DNA of 33,250 bases. Origin: CAZAQS01 sp964486825. Its GTDB lineage: Bacteria > Chloroflexota > Anaerolineae > Anaerolineales > UBA4823. Shown in pieces: positions 15,645 through 23,519 of the stretch. The position numbers and the translations under genes are program-made. The stretch is taken from the NCBI GenBank assembly GCA_964486825.1, contig CAZAQS010000021.1:1-33250 (forward strand), written 5' to 3'. Every line of letters starts with the position of its first letter. Position 1 is the first letter of the stretch. A model generated the notes under the pieces. The model saw nothing but the letters and a program-made list of their open reading frames with translations, searched no databases and had not been told where the DNA came from.

Positions 15645-17768
15645 TTAGGACTGGCGAACAGGACTTACCCGAATCTCTCTTGTAGAGATGCAGCCCTCTT
15701 CGCAAACCAATCCTACGCCCCCTCCATATAGCTGATCGTCCTCGTCCTCTGCCTCGAGCACGACTTGTCCATCAATCCAGGCTTGCAACCATCTTCCCTG
15801 GGCCTGCAGGCACAACCGGTAGGAGTCCTCACCTCGCCACTCATAACTTGATTCCGCCAGGACCCGCTCTCCATCCAGGAATTTGACAAGCCTCAACCGC
15901 ATGTCGTCGCATAAAAGCAACGCATAATAACGCTGCAACCCCTGCACGCGCAGCGCCATCCCAAATTGCCTGACCAAGTGTGGTGTAATCGTGGCCTCCG
16001 CCCGGTAATCCATCCAATCGCGAGTACCCTGAATGATCAAACCCCGGCCCCGGTTTTGCACTATCCAGAAAGGCACGCCGTTCTGTTCAACAAACCGGTC
16101 GACCGCATCCACCCACGCTCGTCGCCACATATTCCCACCAGTCACCGGTGGACTGAACATGGCATCCGGCGCGCCGTCCCAGGTGAGGTAATCCAGATAG
16201 ACTACGCCTGGAGAGAGCCCCGTGCCGCTCAATTCCAGCCCGATCTCGGCGATAGGCGCGCCGGCTGTATCTACAATCTTCCATTCGATCTCCTGACCCT
16301 CGCCTGGCTGCAGCTTCACCAACGGACCGTGAATTTTATACAGAGAGTCGCCAGCCCCGTAAACCGAAATGAACAATTTACAGCAGACAGCCTGCCGGTT
16401 GCTCAGGTCTGCTGACAAGCCGGCCCTGGCAAGCTGGCCTGGGTAAATTGTGGGCGAGGCTGCCAGCCCATAGCCAGTGTTTAAGATCGCTTCGGGCGGG
16501 ATAAAAGTCGGCGTGGAAATCCGTCCAACCTGCTCACCGGGCAACGCAGAGAATCGCAAGGCCAGACTATGCTCCCCCTTACGGCTTTGCCCGAGGATAT
16601 TTTCGGCGCTGAGGATTCCCTGCCCGTCGGGGGATTCTTGGTCGATTCGAAAACCCTGAACCGCTCCCGGCTGCTCGAAATGGAACCGAGCGCCATCTTT
16701 TGGCAGGATGGGCGCTTCCCCGGCTAACGCCCGCCCAATATTGGCTATATGGTACGCCTCGATCAGGGCGTCGCTAATTGCCCGCCCGCCGTCTGCGCTA
16801 GAAATATACAGCCGGTCTGCCACTGGCCCACGCCAATCCGGGCCGCGGTCAATGCCTGGCAGGCCGTTCTTTATGCCCAGCAGACAACCGGTATTTCCCG
16901 AGTTGCAGTCCGTGTCCCACCCACAAGAGTTGACTATCATCAACGATTTCTGGAAATCGTTGTCACCATATAGAAGGCTAAGGATGATCAGCCCGTGGTT
17001 TGGAACGATATGGCAGTTGCCAGGATATTTGTCATAACCGTACCGGCTTTCTAGCAATTCTCGCGCCTTGCGCCAATCAGCCTCGCCTGAGCGCCAATCG
17101 CGCAGGTCGGCAATCAACCGGTAGATTACAGAGCTGGTTGGGATCAGGGTTGTGGCAAGATCCAGCAAGACATCCAAATTCGACTCTAAAAAAGCTTGCG
17201 CTTCCATGGCTGCGATCACCTGGGCTGCAAAAATCGCTTCTCCATCGTGGCTGACACTGGCTGCCCGGCGCGCAAGACTTGCGGCTAACTCCGGATCACC
17301 AGGGCAAACCATCCCCCAACCGTCGATAAAGATCTGCGCCCCGATCTGCTCGGCAACCACCTTTCCGTTCAAGGCGATCGAGCCGCTGCGAGGCGCCCCA
17401 ATGCCCTCTTTGAGGCGCAGGTAAGCCGTATGTTCGGTTGAGTTTCCTAACCCGCCCCACCATAGGATTGTCCTATTTTCAATCAGGTAATTCAGCCAGG
17501 TCTGACCAATTTGCGCCGGTGTTAAATCAACTCGATTTTCATTGTCAGGCAAAGCGCGCAGGAAGGAGAATGTGCCGGATAAATCATCGTCCACGACCAC
17601 CAGGGGTTTGTTTAACCTGTCGTGCACGTAGTAATTGATTTCCCCCAAATCCTCCATGATCCGGGTGTATGACCAACCTTCGAAAGGCCGTCCCAAGTAG
17701 ACGCCAATCAATTTTCCCAAAACGCCAGCATAAACCCGCTCTTCGTAGTCAACTGGTATCTTTGCCAT
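15645..17768 (-). CDS. ADP-ribosylglycohydrolase-fold protein with carbohydrate-binding-like C-terminal domains
   Basis: A 707-residue multidomain protein. The first 340 residues or so match the ADP-ribosylglycohydrolase (DraG) fold: an opening block (VYAGVLGKLIGVYLGRPFEG), a metal-binding acidic motif VDDDLSGTF (59-67) and the second metal motif GWDTDCNSGNTG (283-294). About residues 365-530 resemble a jelly-roll carbohydrate-binding module, ending in GVVYLDYLTWDG. Residues 560-700 look like a concanavalin/LamG-type sandwich. DraG relatives cleave N- or O-glycosidic ADP-ribose bonds, but here the neighbours are GH2, GH4 and UroD-fold genes, and two sugar-binding-like domains are attached, so action on a glycan is more plausible. 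There is no signal peptide. ATG 17768 follows GAGGG overlapping the stop region of the previous gene, 9 bases away. Confidence 0.85.
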   Translation of the reverse strand: MAKIPVDYEERVYAGVLGKLIGVYLGRPFEGWSYTRIMEDLGEINYYVHDRLNKPLVVVDDDLSGTFSFLRALPDNENRVDLTPAQIGQTWLNYLIENRTILWWGGLGNSTEHTAYLRLKEGIGAPRSGSIALNGKVVAEQIGAQIFIDGWGMVCPGDPELAASLARRAASVSHDGEAIFAAQVIAAMEAQAFLESNLDVLLDLATTLIPTSSVIYRLIADLRDWRSGEADWRKARELLESRYGYDKYPGNCHIVPNHGLIILSLLYGDNDFQKSLMIVNSCGWDTDCNSGNTGCLLGIKNGLPGIDRGPDWRGPVADRLYISSADGGRAISDALIEAYHIANIGRALAGEAPILPKDGARFHFEQPGAVQGFRIDQESPDGQGILSAENILGQSRKGEHSLALRFSALPGEQVGRISTPTFIPPEAILNTGYGLAASPTIYPGQLARAGLSADLSNRQAVCCKLFISVYGAGDSLYKIHGPLVKLQPGEGQEIEWKIVDTAGAPIAEIGLELSGTGLSPGVVYLDYLTWDGAPDAMFSPPVTGGNMWRRAWVDAVDRFVEQNGVPFWIVQNRGRGLIIQGTRDWMDYRAEATITPHLVRQFGMALRVQGLQRYYALLLCDDMRLRLVKFLDGERVLAESSYEWRGEDSYRLCLQAQGRWLQAWIDGQVVLEAEDEDDQLYGGGVGLVCEEGCISTREIRVSPVRQS

Positions 17769-17777
17769 AGTTCGCCC

Positions 17778-18766
17778 TCAGATAAATCGCTTTGATGACC
17801 ATGGATCTGCTTTCAAAAAGGCCTCCAGCATGACACGCTTCTTCTCCAGGCTGACACCAATGGCATTTCCATCCCCATAATCGATAAGGATGAACCCGCC
17901 GTCCGGTGTCGACCAATGTTCCAAGAGCAGCTCAGCCTCAGCGCGAATTTCGTCCTCCTCCTTGAAAGGTAAGGTTTGCTGGATATCGCACAGGGAAGCA
18001 AAACAGACTTTTCCCCGGAACTGCCTTCCAATCGCCTCGATTCCCAGGGTGCGGGGCTGCTGAGGCTCGATGACGTCGACCCCGATCTCGATTAGACTGG
18101 CCAAGATCGCATTGATTTTGCCACAGGAATGCATCCACACATGCCAACCGGCTGCGTGGATGGCCTCAAAAATGCGTTGATAACGGGGTCTAAAAAAATC
18201 CTCCCATAAGCCAGGTCTGATGAACAGCGTTCTCTGTGTCCCCCAGTCGTCGGTAAAATTGAATCCATGGATTTGACCCGGGAAACGTCTTGATATATTT
18301 CGAATGATTCCCAGGTCGAACGCTACGATGCGGTCTGCCAGCGCCTCCATCCACTCCCGTTCGAGCANNNNNNNNNNCTCTCAAAACCAAGCAGGGCATG
18401 CATGCGTTCAAACAGCAGCATGAAAATCCCAGTTGTCACATACTTGCCCTCACTGCCCGCAAATCGATCCTCCATTCCCCGGTAGAAGGACTCATCGTCA
18501 GGGTCAGGCCATTGAAAGCTCTCCAGGTCCTTTAGGTTCGCCAGGGGATGGAATTTAACCTGGCCCATATTGGTTGTTTCGGTGCGCTGCCAGCCGCAAT
18601 GCCACTCATCGATAGAATTTGAAAACCGCTTATCACCCGAGCCAATCTGGTTCCATTTGACGTGGTGGAAATCATTAACTCCTAGCACACCAAACTGAAC
18701 CGGTAAGCGGTCCGGACGCTGAAACTCTATGGCCTTGCGGGCCACTTCATAGGAAGTCATACTCAT
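17778..18766 (-). CDS. UroD-fold protein, second copy, interrupted by assembly gap
   Basis: Two pieces of one UroD/MtaA superfamily protein lie on either side of 10 N (18368-18377). The N-terminal piece (MSMTSYEVARKAIEFQRPDRLPVQF) has the family opening, and the C-terminal piece carries TDDWGTQ and HSCG. The HSCG keeps the H-x-C-G part of the MtaA zinc site, but where relatives have PGC this protein has DYGDG, so the full ligand set is absent. Total length is near 335 residues. The start is placed at ATG 18766, one base after the GH4 stop; ATG 18760 is also possible, and neither has a strong Shine-Dalgarno. It lies between GH4 and the ADP-ribosylglycohydrolase-fold gene. Function unknown; it is only distantly similar to the UroD-fold protein at 11442-12569. 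Confidence 0.84.
18368..18377. other. assembly gap (10 N) inside second UroD-fold gene
   Basis: The gap falls after MHALLGFE in the gene direction and before LEREWMEALADRI. Aligning by eye to the other UroD-fold protein in this window suggests about 6-7 residues are missing. The frame requires a true length of 2 modulo 3, so roughly 17 bases fits. The 10 N are a placeholder. Confidence 0.93.
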
Positions 18767-18767
18767 A

Positions 18768-20066
18768 TTACCGGTAATCCGGGAGCCACTCACCATGTGT
18801 TTCGATCAGATCATCCACCAGGCGCCAGATCTGTTCCAGGTCCAATTCTGCTGCAGTATGCGGATCGAGCATGGCGGCATGGTAGATATGCTCTCGTTTA
18901 CCAGATAAAGCAGCCTCCACAGTCAGCGCCTGCACGTTGATGTTAGTCTGGATCAGCGCTGCTAAGTGGGGAGGCAGCAACCCGACATGAGTGGGTTGGA
19001 TGCCGTTCTTGTCAACCAGGCAAGGCACTTCCACGCAGCTGCCAGTGGGCAGATTGTCGATCAATCCAAAGTTGGCCACATTGCCGTACACAACCCGTGG
19101 CTCACCCGTTTCGATGCTGTGAATGATCAGCGAGGCATATTCCAGGCTGCGCTTCACTTCGGCTGGCATTTGGCCGGTCTCGAGCCGGGTGCGCAGCTCC
19201 ATCCAGCCTTCGATCTGGTTTTCACAGCGGGTGATGTATTCATCCAACGGGATGTTAAACTGTTCGATTAGATCAGGGCGATCACGTTTGATGAACCAGG
19301 GAACGTATTCGCTGAAATGTTCGCTCGACTCGGTGACGAAATATCCAAGCCGGCGGTACATTTCATACCGCACGCGGTTATTGGCCGGCACCCTGCCTTC
19401 ATCAATCACCTGGTCGATAAGGGAGTAGAGATTCTGGCGTCCCCGTTCTAGCTTCAGGAAGAAAGCCATGTGGTTGATCCCGGCTACCAGGTAATCCATT
19501 TCCTCGAAGGGAATGTCAATATCTATTGACAGCTCGCGGGCCGTATTCTGGACCGAGTGGCACAGTCCAACGTTCTTTATCGGCGAAGCCCGGTTGATCG
19601 CCCATCCGATCATCGCCATGGGATTGACGTAATTAAGCAGGGTCGCATCCGGGCACAGGGTCTCCATATCGCGGCAGATTTCCAGGAGAACGGGGATCGT
19701 ACGCAAGCCGCGCATGATCCCTCCGATACCCAGGGTGTCGCCGATCGTCTGGCGTAACCCATAGCGCTTCGGGATTTCAAAATCGACTACGGTTGCTGGC
19801 TGGTAACCTCCGACCTGGAGCATGGTAACAACGTACTGCGCGCCTTCCAGGGCTATCCTACGATCTAGTGTGGCCTGGATCTCCGGGCAGACGTCCATTA
19901 ACTGGGCTACGCGGTGGGCGACGACCTCGGAGGTATGCAGGCGTTCAGGATCAATATCAAATAGACGGATGGTGGAATCGGATAGTTCTGGAAAACTAAG
20001 GATGTCAACCAGCAAACGCTTCGCGAATATCGTGCTTCCGGCGCCGATAAATGTAATGATCGCCAT
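18768..20066 (-). CDS. glycoside hydrolase family 4 protein, alpha-galactosidase (MelA)-like
   Basis: A 432-residue GH4 enzyme. It opens with a Rossmann NAD-binding motif (FIGAGS, 6-11), then NYVNPM (145-150), the metal-binding C169-H170 in GLCHSVQ, and GINHM (196-200), where the histidine also binds metal. GH4 enzymes use NAD+ and a divalent metal, oxidise C3 and eliminate the glycoside, and can act on alpha- or beta-glycosides. The CHSVQ and GINHMA wording is like MelA alpha-galactosidases, but uronidase or glucosidase activity remains possible. It is cytoplasmic. The start is ATG 20066 with a weak CGGAAA upstream; the gene follows a stem-loop after the GH2 gene and is followed one base later by the UroD-fold gene. 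Confidence 0.93.
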   Translation of the reverse strand: MAIITFIGAGSTIFAKRLLVDILSFPELSDSTIRLFDIDPERLHTSEVVAHRVAQLMDVCPEIQATLDRRIALEGAQYVVTMLQVGGYQPATVVDFEIPKRYGLRQTIGDTLGIGGIMRGLRTIPVLLEICRDMETLCPDATLLNYVNPMAMIGWAINRASPIKNVGLCHSVQNTARELSIDIDIPFEEMDYLVAGINHMAFFLKLERGRQNLYSLIDQVIDEGRVPANNRVRYEMYRRLGYFVTESSEHFSEYVPWFIKRDRPDLIEQFNIPLDEYITRCENQIEGWMELRTRLETGQMPAEVKRSLEYASLIIHSIETGEPRVVYGNVANFGLIDNLPTGSCVEVPCLVDKNGIQPTHVGLLPPHLAALIQTNINVQALTVEAALSGKREHIYHAAMLDPHTAAELDLEQIWRLVDDLIETHGEWLPDYR

Positions 20067-20095
20067 CTATTATTTCCGCTTTACTTTGAATATTT

Positions 20096-20130
20096 CAGGC
20101 AGGGACCTGGTAGGATGTGGCCCCTGCCTG
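20096..20130 (-). promoter_or_regulatory. intergenic stem-loop between GH2 and GH4 genes
   Basis: CAGGCAGGG at 20096-20104 and its perfect complement at 20122-20130 form a 9-bp GC-rich stem with a 17-base loop in the 86-base gap. In the direction of transcription it is followed by AAATATTC, not a T-run. It may be a weak terminator or a message-processing hairpin that lowers expression of the genes after the GH2. Confidence 0.5.
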
Positions 20131-20152
20131 GGGAATCTTGGAGAACCGGATT

Positions 20153-22999
20153 TCAGACATGCCTGCCGTCAAGTGTTTGGATGGTATATCGAAGGATATT
20201 ATATGCCAGGCGAGCAGCAAGCGGGTCGCGGTCGAGTCGTTCGAATATACGGTACTGGCAGAAGAGAAGGAAACCTTTGCCATAGGGTACTACCTCGATA
20301 TCGCTGTACCATAGCATTTTTCGTTCCGCGTGCCGGAATTCGGTATTACGCAGGGATCCGGCCAGGGTCTCGCCATCCATTTCCGCCAGCACATACTTGG
20401 GGATAATCTCCGCGTAAAAGCGTTTTGCGAACCCACCGGCGGGTAAACCAATAAAGAGTTCCGACTCAGGGATCCAGTGGTAGCAACCCATCCAGCTTCC
20501 GGCGCCCGGGTGTAGCTCCAGCTTGATTCCCCTGCTGGTAAATTCCCTTATGGTAGCTTCATATTCGGGACGCAGAGCGCCGATCACCGCTGCGCCTCCA
20601 GATTCGACATTCTTGAAAAGTGCTTCCCACTGTTCCTCGCTCACACTCGCAGGTGAGGCTGCCACACCAATAAAGGGACGATGGTTTCCACCCGCATTCT
20701 GAACAGCTGAGCCACCCTGAATTATGTCGTTCAAGCTCGTTGAGCCGGTTAGCTGGCCAATAGACGTCAATTTGGCCTGCAGGCCGCTCCAATCGACCTG
20801 CTCAAAAGCCAGGATCTTTTCGGTCGATTCAGCCACAGTCTCTTCATTCACCTCTAGCCGGGCGTCGATATCGTAATTTCCCGGAAGTTTAATTTCGACC
20901 TGCAGGCCTTCCAAAGTTTGTATCCCATCAACGAGGTCGATTTCCCGCTCAGTAATAGAGACCGTTTCGCCCTGCGGGTCCTTAACTTGAATAAAGAGAC
21001 AGCTTCTACTGGCAGTTGGGAGGCGGTTAATCAGAGCCAGATCAACCGTTACTCTCTCTCCTAGGTCGGCGGTCACCTGCTGTGCGTTCATGATTACTAC
21101 CTGGGGCTGGTTCACACGTTGAGCGGCATAGTATGCCAACTTGGGATAGCGCCATAAATCCAAGATACCTGCGTGAAACTCCCAAGCAACATCGTTGAGC
21201 TGTGAGAGCACATACCCGGAAATCCTCGGATTAATAAGCAAAGCTTCTAACTGTTGGGTATTTCCGATCGCTTGCACTTGTTGGGCCTCCAAAAACAGGT
21301 TGTGCGTTGTCCCAAATACTAGCTCCAATTTCCGTTTTTGAAAACCCTCCTGCAGACTGTCGCGGAAGGACTTCAGCTCTTGGGCATCCAGCAGGTCTTC
21401 CTTTCCGTTAAACCGAGCCACCGTTTCGTCCAGGTCCGACATCCCACCATAACCGATCTCCGAGACAAAAACCTTACCCTGGTAAGATCTGCTTTCCCGG
21501 TCAAACTCTTCCACAACCGGCAGCTTGCCAATTCCTTCCTCTACCAGCACTTTTGAAGAAGCCCCGCTTCCTAAGGTACGCAGCCAATCGTAGATTGATC
21601 TGGATATGGGAGAGCCCAGGTAAAGATGGACGTCCAGGATACGCTTTTGCTGCGTCTCACGCGCCGGTGTGACCGTGGCCCGCTCGATCCAGCCGAAATC
21701 CTGATCGATTGCCAGGGATCCGCCTGAATTATCGACAATTACCCGCGTTGGATCGATAGCGCGCGCCAACCGGACCAAAGCCTCGCTGTTGATCGCGCTG
21801 GCAGGAGGGTTTTCGTTATAAATCCCCCAAAAAACAACAGAGGGATGGTTGCGGTCGCGGTCGATCATAGCCTTGATTTCGCGCCGGCCGTGGTCGAGCA
21901 TCCTGGGGCTATCCCGAATCCAGGCCAGGCAGGACTCTGCGTATACCAGCATGCCCATCTCATCGGTCAGATCCAGGTAACCGGGAGGCGCCGGTTGGAT
22001 GTGAGTTCGGATCAGATTAAACCCGGCCTCCTTGGCCAGGTTAATCTCCCGGACCATCATCTCCCGGTCTGGATGGGTGATCAGGTTCACCGGGAAGTTG
22101 GGCTGCAGCAGAACGCCGCGGATAAAGATCGGCTCTCCGTTCAAGAAGAACTGGCCGTTCCGGACTGTAAAATCGCGCATCCCAAAAGTCGCAGTTTGAT
22201 GATCTTCCTCCCCATCCTCGCTGCGCAGCAAGGTTTCAACGCGGTAGAGGTTAGGCTGCTCGCAGTTCCAGGCCAGTGGTCTGGGCAGGTGCAGTGTGTA
22301 TGTAAAATGGGAAACCCCGGGCGGCGCGGGAACCGTTCCATCCTGTTCAAAAACCAGGATGCCACGCGGATCTATTACTTTGATTTGTACGCTCACCTGG
22401 CGGCACTGCACTTGCCGGTTGTGTATCGAAATTTCCAGTTGCGATTTTTCCCGCCTCAAGTCTGGATCGACAGTCAGACTCTGGCAGGATATGGCCGGTA
22501 AGGACTCCAGAAAGACCTGTCCCCAGATACCTCCGTACGCGTAATACCAGCTTTGCTTGGAAAGTGGCGTCTGGTGCAGAAGCATCCCATCTATGGCTTT
22601 TTCCTTAGAAAGGGCGGCAACGCGTACAATCAACTCGCACTGGTCTCCATAATGGATATAAGGTGTGATTTCAAACCAGAAGGGAGTGTAACCGCCTTCG
22701 TGACTCCCCACAAACCTGCCGTCGATCCATGCTTCGCAGCGATAAATCACGCCGTCGAAGTGGAGCAGGACCGGTCTTCCGATCCACGAGTCTGGGACTG
22801 TAAAGGTAGTCCGGTAGAACGCGACTCCCTCTGATTGTGGATATTCAATATTCCAAATAGCAGGCACCTGGATGGGGTGTGAGCGCTGAGCAGGCCAGCC
22901 GCCATTTGACCACCCTAAATGCAAGCCCTCATTTTGCGGGTCAAAGGCGATCTCCCAGGAGCCGCCCAGGTCAATTTTCTTCCGGGGATTGTCCAACAT
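20153..22999 (-). CDS. glycoside hydrolase family 2 protein with GATase-like C-terminus (paralog 2)
   Basis: A 948-residue GH2 enzyme of the same length and plan as the one at 12736-15582. The acid/base pair is the normal Asn-Glu (N395-E396 in WGIYNENPP) and the nucleophile is E514 (VSEIGYGG), so this copy looks fully active. Domains: jelly roll (about 8-165), Ig-like (170-275), barrel (280-530), further beta domains, and a C-terminal amidotransferase-like region with GAGSWMGCYHWIP and KGFLLFCQYR. There is no signal peptide. The start is ATG 22999, with GAGGAG seven bases upstream; a GTG at 23014 would sit within that ribosome-binding site. It is the first gene of block A, about 170 bases from the predicted transcription start. 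The substrate within GH2 cannot be set from sequence alone. Confidence 0.94.
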   Translation of the reverse strand: MLDNPRKKIDLGGSWEIAFDPQNEGLHLGWSNGGWPAQRSHPIQVPAIWNIEYPQSEGVAFYRTTFTVPDSWIGRPVLLHFDGVIYRCEAWIDGRFVGSHEGGYTPFWFEITPYIHYGDQCELIVRVAALSKEKAIDGMLLHQTPLSKQSWYYAYGGIWGQVFLESLPAISCQSLTVDPDLRREKSQLEISIHNRQVQCRQVSVQIKVIDPRGILVFEQDGTVPAPPGVSHFTYTLHLPRPLAWNCEQPNLYRVETLLRSEDGEEDHQTATFGMRDFTVRNGQFFLNGEPIFIRGVLLQPNFPVNLITHPDREMMVREINLAKEAGFNLIRTHIQPAPPGYLDLTDEMGMLVYAESCLAWIRDSPRMLDHGRREIKAMIDRDRNHPSVVFWGIYNENPPASAINSEALVRLARAIDPTRVIVDNSGGSLAIDQDFGWIERATVTPARETQQKRILDVHLYLGSPISRSIYDWLRTLGSGASSKVLVEEGIGKLPVVEEFDRESRSYQGKVFVSEIGYGGMSDLDETVARFNGKEDLLDAQELKSFRDSLQEGFQKRKLELVFGTTHNLFLEAQQVQAIGNTQQLEALLINPRISGYVLSQLNDVAWEFHAGILDLWRYPKLAYYAAQRVNQPQVVIMNAQQVTADLGERVTVDLALINRLPTASRSCLFIQVKDPQGETVSITEREIDLVDGIQTLEGLQVEIKLPGNYDIDARLEVNEETVAESTEKILAFEQVDWSGLQAKLTSIGQLTGSTSLNDIIQGGSAVQNAGGNHRPFIGVAASPASVSEEQWEALFKNVESGGAAVIGALRPEYEATIREFTSRGIKLELHPGAGSWMGCYHWIPESELFIGLPAGGFAKRFYAEIIPKYVLAEMDGETLAGSLRNTEFRHAERKMLWYSDIEVVPYGKGFLLFCQYRIFERLDRDPLAARLAYNILRYTIQTLDGRHV

Positions 23000-23160
23000 A
23001 ATCTTTCTCCTCACGAATGAACTGGTTTGGGTTTAACCTTATCAAATAGTCAGGTTCCGTATAAGAGTTTGGTGATGGGATTTATACGTGTGGTCCCTGC
23101 AGGAATATGGAATGTACCCTTTTACAATAAAGGATAACAGCTGGGGTAAACACTGGATGT

Positions 23161-23195
23161 CTGGAATATTTAGATTTTATCATCTTGTATTCCAG
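23161..23195. promoter_or_regulatory. 8-bp inverted repeat overlapping the block A promoter (candidate operator)
   Basis: CTGGAATA (23161-23168) and TATTCCAG (23188-23195) are exact complements, 19 bases apart. One arm covers the predicted transcription start and the other lies in the spacer between -35 and -10, so the dyad brackets the -10 box. A regulator bound here would control block A. It is unlike the CG-centred palindrome at 12631-12652, so a different regulator is implied. Confidence 0.45.
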
Positions 23196-23202
23196 GAGTC
23201 AA
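23174..23202 (-). promoter_or_regulatory. sigma-70-like promoter of block A
   Basis: On the minus strand, TTGACT (23197-23202) and TAAAAT (23174-23179) are spaced by 17 bases. Transcription should start near 23167 and leave a leader of about 170 bases before the GH2 ATG at 22999. The leader (23000-23166) shows no gene or obvious riboswitch. Confidence 0.68.
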
Positions 23203-23206
23203 TTAT

Positions 23207-23216
23207 TCGTATACAA
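23207..23216. promoter_or_regulatory. possible GntR-family operator in divergent promoter region
   Basis: TCGTATACAA has the palindromic core GTATAC flanked by T and A (T-N-GT-AT-AC-N-A), a form typical of GntR-family sites. It lies between the minus-strand promoter of block A and the plus-strand -10 box, upstream of a gene that once encoded a GntR regulator. This is a short match and may be chance. Confidence 0.25.
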
Positions 23217-23243
23217 ATTCTTCTCTTTTTGTACTCAGAGTGT

Positions 23244-23249
23244 TATAAT
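23244..23249 (+). promoter_or_regulatory. consensus -10 box for the plus-strand GntR/GH116 unit
   Basis: A perfect TATAAT lies 41 bases before the ATG at 23291. The best -35 at 17 bases spacing (TTCTCT) is poor, so this promoter would be weak or activator-dependent. Confidence 0.4.
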
Positions 23250-23290
23250 TTGTTAAAACCAGCCAGTAAACTGCAACAAAGTAGGACTCG

Positions 23291-23519
23291 ATGACAGGTT
23301 CAAACCTGACCTATCAGCAACAGGCATATGGCTTTATCAAAAAGCAGATCATGAATCTTGGTTTTAAGCCAGGGGAGTACATCACCGACATCCAGATTGC
23401 CGTTATGCTGAAGATCAGCCGGACGCCGGTCCATTATCAAAAGCATCTTGGATGGAGATGGCGAAGAGGCGGAACGACTTATGCGGGCACATCTAAATCA
23501 AGTCAGGCAAGACCTATAT
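23291..23519 (+). pseudogene. GntR-family regulator remnant with internal deletion
   Basis: From ATG 23291 the first 47 residues are a GntR winged-helix domain ending in ISRTPV, where relatives continue REAL. Directly after this, in another frame, the sequence reads RSIIKSILDGDGEEAERLM and on to QVRQDLY. That is the last helix of an FCD ligand-binding domain, as in FadR-type GntR proteins. So about 130-140 residues (roughly 400 bases) in the middle are absent and the two ends are joined out of frame. The join lies within CGGTC, a pentamer that fits both sides (CCG-GTC for TPV and CGG-TCC for RS), as expected for deletion between short repeats or for an assembly collapse. The first frame runs on as nonsense to a stop at 23549-23551. 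Confidence 0.75.

Noticed and set aside
21845..22501. A 218-residue plus-strand open frame
   Set aside because: It is antisense to the conserved barrel and jelly roll of the GH2 gene and shows no family features.
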